DNA of 64,000 nt, from contig CP101406.1 in assembly GCA_024758765.1 (NCBI GenBank), forward strand, positions 3,782,001 to 3,846,000. The letters run 5' to 3'. This DNA is from Mycobacterium sp. SVM_VP21 (GTDB taxonomy: Bacteria > Actinomycetota > Actinomycetes > Mycobacteriales > Mycobacteriaceae). Below are positions 15,482 through 24,730 of this stretch, in pieces. The position numbers and the translations under genes were made by a program. How positions within the stretch are numbered: the stretch's first letter is position 1; the number at the start of each line of letters is the position of its first letter. The notes beneath the pieces are model-generated. The model ran no database searches, was not told the DNA's origin, and saw only the letters and a program-made list of their open reading frames with translations.

Positions 15482-16248
15482 GCCGCGAAGCGGCGGGTGC
15501 GGCCATTCGGGCATTGCGGGAGGCGCGCGACTGGTCGCTGGCCGACCTCGCCGCCGCCACCGGGGTCAGCATCATGGGATTGAGCTACCTCGAGCGTGGC
15601 GCCCGCAAGCCGCACAAAGGCACAGTTCAGAAGGTTGAAAATGGGCTCGGCCTGCCGCCGGGCAGCTATTCTCGGCTTCTCGTTGCCGCCGACACCGACG
15701 CCGAACTGGCCCAGTTGATCTCCGCGGCCGGGCCGCAAACGTCCGCCGCGCGTCCCGCCGGAACCATCGTCGTCGACCGACACAGCGACACCGAAGTGCT
15801 GGAGGGATACGCCGAGGCGCAGCTCGATGCGCTGCGTTCGGTGATCGCGAGACTGCCATCGGAAGCATCAGACGAATACGAGACGTATATTCTTTCCGTG
15901 ATCACGCAGTGCGTGAAGGCGGAGATGCTCGCAGCCAGTTCGTGGCGGGTCGCGGTGAACGCGGGCGCCGATCACGCTGCCCGACTGATGGCGCATCTTC
16001 AAGCCCTGGAGGCCACCCGCAGCGACCTGCTGCAACGGATGCCCGGCAGCCTGACCGCCCGCTTCGACCGGGCGTGTGCGGAGTCGTCGCTGCCCGAAGC
16101 GGTGATCGCGGCGTTGATCGGCGTTGGACCCGAAGAGATGTGGGACATCCGCAACAGGGGCGTGATCCCGCCCGGAGCGCTGGCCCGAGTCCGCGCATTC
16201 GCGGACGGATCCATGGATGCGACGGCTGGTGGCGACGAAGGGGGATAA
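15478..16248 (+). CDS. XRE-family transcriptional regulator (Rv0023-like)
   Basis: 256 residues, the same length as M. tuberculosis Rv0023. An N-terminal lambda-repressor HTH (residues 8-62, WSLADLAAATGVSIMGLSYLE) precedes a helical C-terminal region (SDTEVLEGYAEAQLDAL onward) that could mediate oligomerisation or ligand sensing. It is divergent from whiB5 and leads the run of NlpC/P60, DUF4226, EspC-like and EspK-like genes, so it may regulate them. It probably starts at this ATG, coupled to the short leader ORF upstream; it ends two bases before the next GTG. Confidence 0.85.
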   Translation: MSREAAGAAIRALREARDWSLADLAAATGVSIMGLSYLERGARKPHKGTVQKVENGLGLPPGSYSRLLVAADTDAELAQLISAAGPQTSAARPAGTIVVDRHSDTEVLEGYAEAQLDALRSVIARLPSEASDEYETYILSVITQCVKAEMLAASSWRVAVNAGADHAARLMAHLQALEATRSDLLQRMPGSLTARFDRACAESSLPEAVIAALIGVGPEEMWDIRNRGVIPPGALARVRAFADGSMDATAGGDEGG

Positions 16249-16250
16249 CA

Positions 16251-17084
16251 GTGAGCAACGGTGAGTTGGAGCTACTGACGCGCGCCAATGAGCTTTTCGC
16301 GGGCAATCCACGGCCCGCGTCACTGGAGTCCGGGCTGGATCACTACGCCGCGTTGTTGCAGCGCAACGCCAACACCGACACCGGAACCGGGCATGACCGG
16401 TACCGGATGGCGGTGCTTGCCCAGCGAGATCGGTTACTGGCCAGCGCGCGTACCGATGCGCTGGCCACCACGGTGCTGGCCGCCGTCATCGCCGACCACG
16501 CTCGGGCGCGCCAGCAGACCGACGGCGTCGTCTCCGCCGCCCGCGCCGACTCGGCGCTCACCCCGAACATGCCGTTGGCGCATCGCGAGGCGATGCGCCG
16601 GCGGGTGGCCCGGCTGCGCGCCCAACAGGCCCACGTGGTGTCCGCGCAGCGTCGCGCGCGGGCCCACGGTGCACGGTTGCGGCGGCTGCGATACCGGGGA
16701 GAGCGGCGCAGGCCCGTGGGTGCGGATCGGTTGCGGCTGCCCAACACTCGGGGCGGGCTGGCGGTCCGAGCCGCACTGTCGCGGCTCGGCAGACCCTATG
16801 TCTGGGGTGCGACCGGTCCCGACCGGTTCGATTGCTCGGGGCTGACTCAGTGGGCGTATCGCCAGTCCGGCGTGCCGCTGTCGCGCACCACCTACACGCA
16901 GATCCACGAAGGAATCCCGGTGCCGCGCTCCCAGATTCGACCCGGCGATCTGGTCTTCCCCAGCACCGGGCATGTTCAGCTGGCGATCGGTGGCAACCGG
17001 GTGATCGAAGCCCCGCACGCCGGCGCAACCGTGCAGATCAGCCCGTTGGGCGCGCACGTGGCGATCCGGCGTCCAGCGCCGTGA
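16251..17084 (+). CDS. NlpC/P60 peptidoglycan endopeptidase (Rv0024-like)
   Basis: 277 residues from the GTG at 16251. Residues 1-150 are helical, with an Arg-rich stretch just before the catalytic domain. The C-terminal NlpC/P60 domain (about 170-277) has the nucleophile in DRFDCSGLTQWAY, catalytic His in TGHVQLAIG and a third His in EAPHAG. It would cleave peptide stems of peptidoglycan. I see no Sec or Tat signal peptide, so export by the neighbouring type VII system is an attractive inference. It is the Rv0024 position in M. tuberculosis order, and starts two bases after the XRE stop region. Confidence 0.85.
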   Translation: MSNGELELLTRANELFAGNPRPASLESGLDHYAALLQRNANTDTGTGHDRYRMAVLAQRDRLLASARTDALATTVLAAVIADHARARQQTDGVVSAARADSALTPNMPLAHREAMRRRVARLRAQQAHVVSAQRRARAHGARLRRLRYRGERRRPVGADRLRLPNTRGGLAVRAALSRLGRPYVWGATGPDRFDCSGLTQWAYRQSGVPLSRTTYTQIHEGIPVPRSQIRPGDLVFPSTGHVQLAIGGNRVIEAPHAGATVQISPLGAHVAIRRPAP

Positions 17085-17208
17085 TCGGAGGCGTCCCCAC
17101 CGCATGCTCGGGTGAATTGCCGGCATCGGTGGGCGTCAGTACAGTCACCGGCCATGAAGCGGTCAGCTCCCGAGCGTCGGCCCACCGCAGCGATGTTGGG
17201 CTGAGGAG

Positions 17209-18480
17209 ATGGCAACCCGCGACGACGTGCTCGATGTGATCGACCGCATCGAACGGGCCGGCGGCGCGGGTGAGGCGGACCTGACCCTGCCGTTGCCGCC
17301 TTCGGGCTACGACGGCGTTCCAAGGCGCCTGGGCTCGACCGGTGACCAACAGCAGGGCCGGGCGGCGCAATCCATGAAGCTGGCCGAAACGGCTCTGGCG
17401 CAGCAACTGTCAACGGCGGCGGACTTCGACCGGCACATCATCGAAGCGCTGCGCCACGCGCACAAGACCACGTTGGAAGGCCGACGCCGCCTCGACGACC
17501 TCGAGGCCGAGATTGCCGGCGCCGCCGGGTCCTGGGACCTGAGTACCACCGCGGGCGCGCGCGAATTCCAGAGGTTCTTGGTCGACAGACTCGGGCAGAT
17601 CATCAAGGTGGTCGAAGAGACCAACGATGATGACGCGTCCAAGGAGGCGCTCGCCACCGCGTTGACGGGGCTGTACCTCGGCGCGCCATCGGATGCCCAC
17701 GAGCCGACGCCCGCCGGGGACGACCAGACGCTGCCGGTGGGCCCGGATACCGAGCCCTATCCGGACGTACTGGCCGATGACCAGCCTGAGACGGATGACC
17801 AGGAGACACCGCAACGGCCGCCGCAGTTGGCGACGCCGATGTTCCCGGGCATGGGTTCCGACGGCCCGGGCTTCGGTGCCATGCCGGCCGCTCTGCCCTC
17901 CGGATTTCCGATCAACGGGCCGACGCCTGGATGGGGCGGTGACGACGTGCCCGCCGAGGAGGACGACCGGCCCGAGGAGGCGGCTGAGGCCAATGCTGTC
18001 GATGGCGCCGACGCGGACGGCGATACGTCGGAGCAGGAGTCGGGGGAGCGGGGGCCGGTCACTGTGCGGCTGCCTGACGGTGAGACCACGACCGTGGCCA
18101 ATCCACAACTGGCTGCGGCGATGCAGGCCGTCGCCGATGGACAGTCGGTCGTGGAGGCATTCCGCAGTCAAGGCATCCACGTCCCGACGCCTGGAACACC
18201 GGTGGTGGCAGCGGTCGACGTGGCCAGCCTGCGCCCCGGCGACATCGGCGTATTCACCGACCGGCATGCCCTCGCTGTCGGCGCCGGCAAGGCGCTACTC
18301 GACGGGCAGGTCCACCTGGTGGAGAACTTGCGTGGTCCCGGATTCCTGGGTTGGCAGCATCCGCCGGCGCTGGCCCAGGAGCCCGCACCGCCCGCCGAGC
18401 CGGTTGCGACCAGGCCGGCGAGGGCGCTCGGTGGCCTTATGCGCTTGAAAAAGGCGGCTCCAACCGTCATCGTCGATTAG
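17209..18480 (+). CDS. DUF4226-type protein, ESX-associated (Rv0026-like)
   Basis: 423 residues. The helical N-terminal module (about residues 40-150; LAQQLSTAADFDRHII, RRRLDDLEAEI, GAREFQRFLVDRLGQII) matches the N-terminus of the protein at 40361, defining a shared DUF4226-like domain. A long acidic/Pro-rich linker follows, then a C-terminal segment beginning VTVRLPDGETTTV with LRPGDIGVFTDRHALAVG, reminiscent of an NlpC/P60 fold lacking its cysteine. No signal peptide or membrane helix. The WxG position reads W-D-L and there is no YxxxD/E motif, unlike its paralogue. Likely a T7SS-associated accessory; function unknown. Confidence 0.75.
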   Translation: MATRDDVLDVIDRIERAGGAGEADLTLPLPPSGYDGVPRRLGSTGDQQQGRAAQSMKLAETALAQQLSTAADFDRHIIEALRHAHKTTLEGRRRLDDLEAEIAGAAGSWDLSTTAGAREFQRFLVDRLGQIIKVVEETNDDDASKEALATALTGLYLGAPSDAHEPTPAGDDQTLPVGPDTEPYPDVLADDQPETDDQETPQRPPQLATPMFPGMGSDGPGFGAMPAALPSGFPINGPTPGWGGDDVPAEEDDRPEEAAEANAVDGADADGDTSEQESGERGPVTVRLPDGETTTVANPQLAAAMQAVADGQSVVEAFRSQGIHVPTPGTPVVAAVDVASLRPGDIGVFTDRHALAVGAGKALLDGQVHLVENLRGPGFLGWQHPPALAQEPAPPAEPVATRPARALGGLMRLKKAAPTVIVD

Positions 18481-18495
18481 CCAGGAAGGTGGAAC

Positions 18496-18813
18496 ATGCC
18501 CGAGAAGATCCACGTCAACCAGGACGTTCTGACCAACGCGGCTGGGAACCATCAAGAGGCGTCGGACTACCTGTCCACCGTCGCGGCCTCACACGAGGGG
18601 ATCCAGGCGACCCTGAATTCTCTCGGTCCGATCTACGGCGACTTTCGCCAGGCGGCCGGTTCGTTGCTCGATGCACGCAAGACCTGCTACGACGACCAGT
18701 CCAGTGAACATTCGACTGTCGCGGACAATCTGCACCGCGCGGTGGCGACGTGGAACAAGAATGAGGAAGACGCCGCCAACACCTTCGAGCACCTCACCGA
18801 TGGGCACCGATGA
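18496..18813 (+). CDS. EspC-like small helical type VII protein (Rv0027-like)
   Basis: 105 residues, the same length as Rv0027. All-helical; the C-terminal ADNLHRAVATWNKNEEDAANTF is the signature of the EspC-like type VII target family (PF10824 as I recall). These are WXG100-sized partners of ESX substrates. A canonical YxxxD/E is not seen. It starts 16 bases after the DUF4226 gene with GGAAGG as ribosome site and overlaps the next gene by four bases (ATGA). Confidence 0.78.
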   Translation: MPEKIHVNQDVLTNAAGNHQEASDYLSTVAASHEGIQATLNSLGPIYGDFRQAAGSLLDARKTCYDDQSSEHSTVADNLHRAVATWNKNEEDAANTFEHLTDGHR

Positions 18814-19124
18814 CTGAGCCGAATCCGGCTTTCGACACGATCCACCCTAGTGGTGATGTGCTGTTCCGGTCTTGTCGTGGCGGCTATCTGCACAGCGTGG
18901 TGCTCACTGAGGCGGTGATGGACACCGACGTGCACCGCCTTGCGGAGGCGATCGTGCTGGCCGCGGACGTCTCGTTTCTCAAGGCGGCGTTGGAGATCCG
19001 GGGAGAGCTCGTCACGACCGGGCACGTGCCCTCGGCAGCGGTGCCCACCACTGACGATCTGCGGGTGGCTACCGAGCGGCTGCTGGCTCACAAATTGCAC
19101 CCCGGCACGGACTCCGGAGCCTAA
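18810..19124 (+). CDS. small YbaB-like protein (Rv0028-like)
   Basis: 104 residues, translationally coupled to the EspC-like gene. The order strand-strand-helix (VLFRSCRGGYLHSVVLTEAVM, DVHRLAEAIVLAADVSFLKA) is like the YbaB/EbfC fold found in EspL and other ESX accessory proteins; this is my structural inference. It corresponds in size and place to Rv0028. Role unknown; a chaperone or scaffold for the exported neighbours is possible. Confidence 0.65.
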   Translation: MTEPNPAFDTIHPSGDVLFRSCRGGYLHSVVLTEAVMDTDVHRLAEAIVLAADVSFLKAALEIRGELVTTGHVPSAAVPTTDDLRVATERLLAHKLHPGTDSGA

Positions 19125-19424
19125 AGCACCCATCTTCCGGCAGCATCTGCATTGGGCGCGATGTCGGCCGGGGGATCAACCACCATGTCGCCGAACAGTT
19201 TTCGGGCTCGCTCGAGCAACGCGAGGACCTCGCTCAACTGCGCTGCACAACCCGTGCTCGGGGACCCGACATCAGCCACGATTTGCACGCTACCGACCGC
19301 CCCAGGAGCTGACAATTCACCGCGCGCAGTGGCTGTGGAAGGTTGCCCGAAGGCCGTCGGCGACGCGGCCCGATGAGGGCGAATTCGGACAAGAGCGCCG
19401 GGACGGCAACGGTACGCTTGCGCG
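19125..19424. other. 300-bp gap, possible small antisense ORF
   Basis: No clear plus-strand gene. On the minus strand a frame ending at 19121 gives a plausible amphipathic end (SEVLALLERARKLFGDMVV), but no convincing start or ribosome site is visible. The next gene's promoter must lie here. Confidence 0.3.
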
Positions 19425-20876
19425 GTGGCACTCTTCGGTCGACGGTCGGCGCGCCAGCGCCTCCGGAGCGCGGCCCGGGAATCACTGACGATCCCGGCCT
19501 TCAGCGCTCCGGTCGACTGTAGTTCCTGGGTGCTCGGCGGCCTGTGGCCCGCCGAGCTCGCGACGATCACCCCGGAGACCGCCCCACTTGCCGATTACCT
19601 CAATGCCGACCTGCAGCGCATTGCGCATTCGGCCAACGAGAAGCTCCACACCATCAGTCGATCAGATCTGGCCGGCCCGGCACGCCAGGCCGCGGAGACC
19701 CGGGTTATCAACGTCGCCAGAGCTTTCGCCGTCCTCCGGGTGGAGTCCACGGTTCGCCAACTCCACAAGGAAGCCCTGGACTTCGGCAGGGAGTACGTGA
19801 GCCTCAACCCGGCCCCGGCCGAGCCCGTCGCGGCGCCTCGCCCGCCCGAACCACCCGAGCAGCCTTCGGAGAAACTTGCCCAGCGGGCCCGGCATCGGCT
19901 GCCGAAATCCGGTGCCGCCGTCGTGTCTGAGGTAGCACCACCCGATCCGCCACCGGTGACTGCGTCGCCGGCTGCGGTGACTTTTGAGCCTTCCGAGACG
20001 CCACCGCAGGCGCCCACGACTCCGGAGGTATTGGAACCGGGGCGCCTCGCGGAGCCATACGCCCCGAGGCCGACCGTGATCGACGGCGGCGAGGACCAGC
20101 AACCGCCGACAGCCGCATTCTCGACCGAAGCGATCGACGTATCGCCGCCCGAGCCGGCTCCCGCAGCCCCGCAACCACCTGCGCCGGCCCAACCCGAACC
20201 CGTCGCGCCGACGCCCGTCCCGCCAACGGTCGCCGAGTCCGGCGAACAGCGACTCCAGCGCTTACTGGCCTTCGTCGCCCGCCAGGAACCCGGACTGCGC
20301 TGGGCGATCGGCGCCTTTGCCGACGGCACCGTCTGCCTGGTCACCGATATCGCCAACGGATGGATCCCGTCCGGGATCGAGCTGCCAGACGGGGTGCAAC
20401 TGCTCGAACCCGGCCGCCGCAACGGCACCGCCGCCGAGATGCTGGGCAACCCGACGGAGTCGGCCACCTACAGTCCCGGCGATCGTCTCGGGTGGGCCAG
20501 TGATTTCGCGGTCACCGACACCTCGGTACAGCCCCGCAACCTGGATCCCATCGACGATCTCGGCTGGCGACTCAGCGAGGCCACGCATTGGCGCGAAGGA
20601 CTGCCGCGGATGGCCAATACCCTAGTGAAGGCAGGCGCCGCCGGCACCGGCGTAGTCGATGCCGAAATCGACTTGCTACGTGTGCATCTGGACACCATGC
20701 GCTACCAGCTGTTGGCGCAGTATCCCGACTCCGACACCGCCTTGGTGCTGAACTGCATGCTGTTGGCCGCCTCCGAAGGCATCGCGACCGGAGACACCGT
20801 TTCGGCGAACTACCACTACAGCTGGTTTCGGATGCTCACCGCACCGCCCGCCGGCCCGTGGGATTCACAGACTTAG
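19425..20876 (+). CDS. EspK-like ESX-associated protein (Rv0029-like)
   Basis: 483 residues starting at GTG. The N-terminal helical domain (about 20-125) is followed by a Pro/Ala-rich linker (about 128-275). The C-terminal globular domain (about 280-480) begins RLQRLLAFVARQEPGLRWAIG and contains WIPSGIELPDGVQLLEP. The same domain ends the 811-residue protein at 42647 (WIPPTVKLPPGLTLLDP), and I recall it in Rv3899c and EspK (DUF5631/5632). Cytoplasmic by absence of a signal. EspK-like proteins work with ESX substrates, probably as chaperones. It is followed by an EspL-like gene, as in ESX-1. Confidence 0.75.
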   Translation: MALFGRRSARQRLRSAARESLTIPAFSAPVDCSSWVLGGLWPAELATITPETAPLADYLNADLQRIAHSANEKLHTISRSDLAGPARQAAETRVINVARAFAVLRVESTVRQLHKEALDFGREYVSLNPAPAEPVAAPRPPEPPEQPSEKLAQRARHRLPKSGAAVVSEVAPPDPPPVTASPAAVTFEPSETPPQAPTTPEVLEPGRLAEPYAPRPTVIDGGEDQQPPTAAFSTEAIDVSPPEPAPAAPQPPAPAQPEPVAPTPVPPTVAESGEQRLQRLLAFVARQEPGLRWAIGAFADGTVCLVTDIANGWIPSGIELPDGVQLLEPGRRNGTAAEMLGNPTESATYSPGDRLGWASDFAVTDTSVQPRNLDPIDDLGWRLSEATHWREGLPRMANTLVKAGAAGTGVVDAEIDLLRVHLDTMRYQLLAQYPDSDTALVLNCMLLAASEGIATGDTVSANYHYSWFRMLTAPPAGPWDSQT

Positions 20877-20926
20877 CTGCCGTCGATGAATTGACGCTGT
20901 TCATACCGGCTGGACATACTTAGCCA

Positions 20927-21244
20927 ATGTCGGGGGCGGAGAGCCGCGCGGAACTCAGCGACAAGGACCTCGTGGAGTCCGTGTTGCGGGATCTGCGCGA
21001 GGCCGCCGAGAAATGGGAAGCGCTGGTCGCCGAGGCCGAGAACACAACCTACAGTGTCGATCTCGGCGACGTCCGTGCCGTGGCCAACGCCGACGGCCGG
21101 CTGCTCGAACTGACGCTGCACCCGTGTGTGGTCAGCGATTACACCCACAGCGAGTTGGCGGATCGGCTCAATCGCGTCTTCACCGCACTGCGCGAGGAAG
21201 CCCAGTCGGACTTCGAGACCCGGTACGGCACCAGCGCGGTCTGA
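20927..21244 (+). CDS. EspL-like YbaB/EbfC-family small protein (Rv0030-like)
   Basis: 105 residues (Rv0030 is about 109). An N-terminal helix (DLVESVLRDLREAAEKWEALV) and a YbaB-like sheet-helix part (SVDLGDVRAVANADGRLLELTLHP, then a helix with ADRLNRVFTALREEA). EspL in ESX-1 has the same fold and lies beside EspK, matching the order here. It stops 15 bases before the end of the convergent eccA2. A role as chaperone or nucleoid-type adaptor is inferred only. Confidence 0.72.
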   Translation: MSGAESRAELSDKDLVESVLRDLREAAEKWEALVAEAENTTYSVDLGDVRAVANADGRLLELTLHPCVVSDYTHSELADRLNRVFTALREEAQSDFETRYGTSAV

Positions 21245-21259
21245 CAGCGGCCCGCAGTC

Positions 21260-23101
21260 CTACCAGTTCAGGGCGGCCATCTCGCGCTTTGTGTCGCACA
21301 CGGCCCGCACCGCGGAGTCGATGTCGACGGCGGTGATGGTCTTGAGGTCGTCGATCGTCACCGGCTGCCCGGCACGCTTCTGGGCGGCCACCCGAGTGTC
21401 GCGGGCCAGTTCGGCCTCCTCGATCACGTTGCGGGCGAACCGGCCGTTGTGCATGACGTTGATGCCATGCTCGCCACGTGGGCTGACATAGCCGCGGATC
21501 GTGGTCACCATCGCCAGGAACCGCTGGCGTGCCTCGGGATTCAGGACGGTGGCGCGACTGGAGCCGTAGCGCTCACCGATCTCGACGATCTCTTCGGGGG
21601 TGTACGACTCGAACCGGATCTTGCGGTTGAACCGGCTGGCCAGACCCGGGTTGACGGTCAGGAATTCGTCGACCTGGTCTTCGTAGCCGGCGGCGAGGAA
21701 GCAGAAGTCGAAGCGGTGTTTCTCCAGCGCGATCAGCAGCTGGTTGACTGCCTCCATGCCGATCATGTCCGGAGTCCCGTCCTGGTGACGTTCCACCAGT
21801 GAATAGAACTCATCCATGAAAAGGATTCCACCCAAAGCCTTTTCGATCAGCTCATTCGTCTTGGGCCCGGACGATCCGATGTGTTCGCCGCAGAAGTCGG
21901 AACGACGGACCTCGGTGATCTCCGGGTTGCGCACGATACCCATGCCGGCGTAGATCTTGCCCAAGGCCTCGGCGGTGGTGGTTTTGCCGGTGCCGGGCGG
22001 GCCGACCAGCAGCATGTGGTTGGTCTGGCCTTCCACAGGCAGGCCGTGCTCGAGCCGCATGGCCCGGATTTCGAGCTGGTCTTCCAACGCCTTGACCGCC
22101 CGTTTGACCTCGGCCAGGCCCACCTGCTTCTCCAGTTCGGCACGGCCCTGCTCCAACAGCTCAGCGCGGCGGTCCAGCGCGTTGTGCTCGTCGAGTTCCG
22201 CGCGGCTCTTCGCCGAACCGGCATCCCAACGGTCGGTGCGGCTGTCGATGATCTGTTCCTCGGTAACCACCAGGCGCAGCTTCGGTTCAGCCAGCGCGGC
22301 CTTGGCCGGTTCGGTCAGCACACCGTTGATGGCCGCCTTGGACAACCAGACCTGCGCCTTGTCCTCCTCGCCGAGCTGGCGGTGCACCATGCCACGCAGG
22401 TAGGCCAGATCCGCAGCCAACAACGGGATCTCGCTGGGGTTGATCGACGCGGTGAGCACACCTGCCGGGAATCGTTCCGAGGAACGCGTCTGCCCGATGA
22501 TGTCGACGCGGTCCAGCCAATCCAGTGCTACCCGGCCCTGGCCCAAGTGCGCGGCCGCATAGCCGGCGAGGGCGCACACCGACGCGGTGACCGCGGGCAT
22601 CACGATCGCCCGGTCGGGGAGTTCTTCGGCGGCGACGGTCAGCAGATCCGGCCAGCGCTGGGTGACGAACATCAGGTAGGCGCGGCCGAGCTGATGCCAC
22701 TGGTAGTTGATCCAACTGTCGAGCAGGGCCTTGTCGGCCAGCAGGGCGTCGGCACGCTCGTATTCACCGGCAACGGTTAGCGCCGATGCCAGGGCCAGAC
22801 CCACGTGCGAGGCGTCGGTCACCGTGATCGACAGATACGGTCCCAGCGGGATCTGGGCGGCCAGGTGCCGGCCCAGCCGGGTGGTCTCCTTGTGCAGCCA
22901 ATCGCTGTTGGCGTACAGACGCTTGAGTGTGTCCAGCTCGGTGTCGCCGCACGCGATACGGCCCAGCCAGGCATCGGCCATAGAGGGATCGGCCTCAGTT
23001 GCGGCGACGAAGTCGACTAACGCGTCGGGGGAGCCGTAGCGCCCGTCCATGCTCACCATGGCCCGGTCGAAGTGTCGACGGGCCGCCAGCAAGTCACTCA
23101 A
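21260..23101 (-). CDS. eccA2: EccA2, type VII secretion AAA+ ATPase
   Basis: 613 residues (Rv3884c about 619). The N-terminal TPR-like part (1-290) precedes a CbxX/CfqX AAA+ domain: Walker A GPPGTGKTT near 365, Walker B ILFMDEFYS near 425, and arginines in ASRFNRKIRFESYTPEE. EccA is cytosolic and acts on PE/PPE/Esp substrates, probably removing EspG chaperones. It is the last gene of the ESX-2 locus, 60 bases after eccE2, and its end faces the Rv0030-like gene. Confidence 0.95.
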   Translation of the reverse strand: MSDLLAARRHFDRAMVSMDGRYGSPDALVDFVAATEADPSMADAWLGRIACGDTELDTLKRLYANSDWLHKETTRLGRHLAAQIPLGPYLSITVTDASHVGLALASALTVAGEYERADALLADKALLDSWINYQWHQLGRAYLMFVTQRWPDLLTVAAEELPDRAIVMPAVTASVCALAGYAAAHLGQGRVALDWLDRVDIIGQTRSSERFPAGVLTASINPSEIPLLAADLAYLRGMVHRQLGEEDKAQVWLSKAAINGVLTEPAKAALAEPKLRLVVTEEQIIDSRTDRWDAGSAKSRAELDEHNALDRRAELLEQGRAELEKQVGLAEVKRAVKALEDQLEIRAMRLEHGLPVEGQTNHMLLVGPPGTGKTTTAEALGKIYAGMGIVRNPEITEVRRSDFCGEHIGSSGPKTNELIEKALGGILFMDEFYSLVERHQDGTPDMIGMEAVNQLLIALEKHRFDFCFLAAGYEDQVDEFLTVNPGLASRFNRKIRFESYTPEEIVEIGERYGSSRATVLNPEARQRFLAMVTTIRGYVSPRGEHGINVMHNGRFARNVIEEAELARDTRVAAQKRAGQPVTIDDLKTITAVDIDSAVRAVCDTKREMAALNW

Positions 23102-23161
23102 TGTCTGTCGTCCTCTGTCGCGCGTCCAGGGTCTCCGGCTGACAACCGATGCGATGCGGTG

Positions 23162-24730
23162 TCATCGCGACGACATCGGGGCCAGCGCCTCCGGGCTGCA
23201 GTACCGGTTTTCCGCCCGGAACAACTCCACCGTAGCCAGCCACGATTTCCCGGCGGCCGCAACCCGTACCGCGTTCCGGTCGATCTGCTCGATACTCACT
23301 TCGACCGCGTCCGGTGGTGGCGGCGGCGTCCCGGGCGGAGCCACGGTGATCACGGTGGCCGGCCGCGGCGACGGCGCTATCGGCCCGTCCACCACGCTGA
23401 CGGTGGTGCGTGGCGTCGGCCGGGATTCGCCGACCACGGCCACCTCGGGCATTCGGACGCTGGCCCAGCGGGCCTTGTCCCGGGTGTGCACGCAGACCCG
23501 TTCGCCGGCACCCGCGGCCCGGATGACGATGCGCTTGGCGATCAGGTCCTCGGCGGCGATGAAGACGCGGCTCAATTCACCGGAGTCGGTGAGCGGCACC
23601 ATCAGCCGGTCGCCGTTGGCCAGCTTGCCGATCAGGACGCCCGACGGGCCGATCTCGATGGGCAGGCTGGCCGGCAGCCGGCCGGGGCGCAGCCCGCGCA
23701 GCTGTGGGCGGGGGGCACACATGTTGGCCTCCAGCGCAGCGGCCTGCTCCCCGTTGAGCCGGTGCAGCACCACCGACGGGGGAGTCGGGGCCGGCTGCGG
23801 GGTCTGCAGGGTCACGGTGGCCGTACACGTCCCGTTCGGGAACACCGTGACGTTCTGGATCACCTCATCGACCGGCAGAGTCCACGCCTGCGCCAGCAGC
23901 TGGGCACTGATCTCGCGGGCCGGATAGGCATAGGTCGTCACCCAGCCGCCCTCGGTGCGCAGCGTCTTCCAGCGCTCGGCGCCGGCCAGCAGCGAACCGC
24001 CGCCGAGGCGCCGATCCAGCTCGACCAGGTCGCTGGCGGTGGCCACCCGGGTGCGCAGGCCATCGCAACGCAGCAGGCCGGCAATCCGTTGCGCGACGGC
24101 AACCGCGGTGGCACCCAGCGTGGTGCGCCACCGCAGCGCCGCGGTGTTGTCGATGACCCGCAGTCTCAGCACCAGCCAGGTTTCCCGTTGGCCGGCGTAG
24201 GGCGGGGTGCCGATCTCGGTGTCGTAGACCCGCGGGTAGTCGCCGGTGGTGGCCCGGCGGGCTCCGATGCTGATCACACTCATGGACTCCAGGACCAGCC
24301 CGAGTGCGTGCCGCAGCATTGGTAGCAGCTCGGCGACGTCCACGACGTTGTCGGTCTCCACGTTCACCGATCCGGTGGCCACGGTGGCCGTATGCGCCCG
24401 GCCCAGCAGATGGACTGCCACCACCGCCACACCGTCGGAGATGCGAACCCCGCCGCCGGCACGGTTGTTGGCCACCGTGATCGGCTCGCTCCAGGCCGCC
24501 TTCAGCGCCTTTGCCGGGCGCCGCAACCACAGCAGTGCCCAGGACCACGCCGGCTGCCCCCACCACGGCACCAGCACCACCAGCACCGCCAGCAGGACCG
24601 CCACTGTCAGGCCGATCAGCCCACCCAGCGTCCAGCCCGCCAGAGCGGACAGGGCGATCGTCGTCGCGCACAGCAGCCGCCGGTTGCTCGACGCCGGGAA
24701 CCCGGTCAGCCGGACCCGGTTCTGACTCAC
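23162..24730 (-). CDS. eccE2: EccE2, ESX-2 membrane complex subunit
   Basis: 522 residues. Two adjacent membrane helices lie near residues 18-70 ([36 protein letters not shown] region), followed by a large extracytoplasmic part with [15 protein letters not shown] and the CSPEAL end. EccE forms the periphery of the EccBCDE membrane complex. The start overlaps the mycP2 stop by four bases (ATGA). Size and order match Rv3885c. Confidence 0.92.
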   Translation of the reverse strand: MSQNRVRLTGFPASSNRRLLCATTIALSALAGWTLGGLIGLTVAVLLAVLVVLVPWWGQPAWSWALLWLRRPAKALKAAWSEPITVANNRAGGGVRISDGVAVVAVHLLGRAHTATVATGSVNVETDNVVDVAELLPMLRHALGLVLESMSVISIGARRATTGDYPRVYDTEIGTPPYAGQRETWLVLRLRVIDNTAALRWRTTLGATAVAVAQRIAGLLRCDGLRTRVATASDLVELDRRLGGGSLLAGAERWKTLRTEGGWVTTYAYPAREISAQLLAQAWTLPVDEVIQNVTVFPNGTCTATVTLQTPQPAPTPPSVVLHRLNGEQAAALEANMCAPRPQLRGLRPGRLPASLPIEIGPSGVLIGKLANGDRLMVPLTDSGELSRVFIAAEDLIAKRIVIRAAGAGERVCVHTRDKARWASVRMPEVAVVGESRPTPRTTVSVVDGPIAPSPRPATVITVAPPGTPPPPPDAVEVSIEQIDRNAVRVAAAGKSWLATVELFRAENRYCSPEALAPMSSR

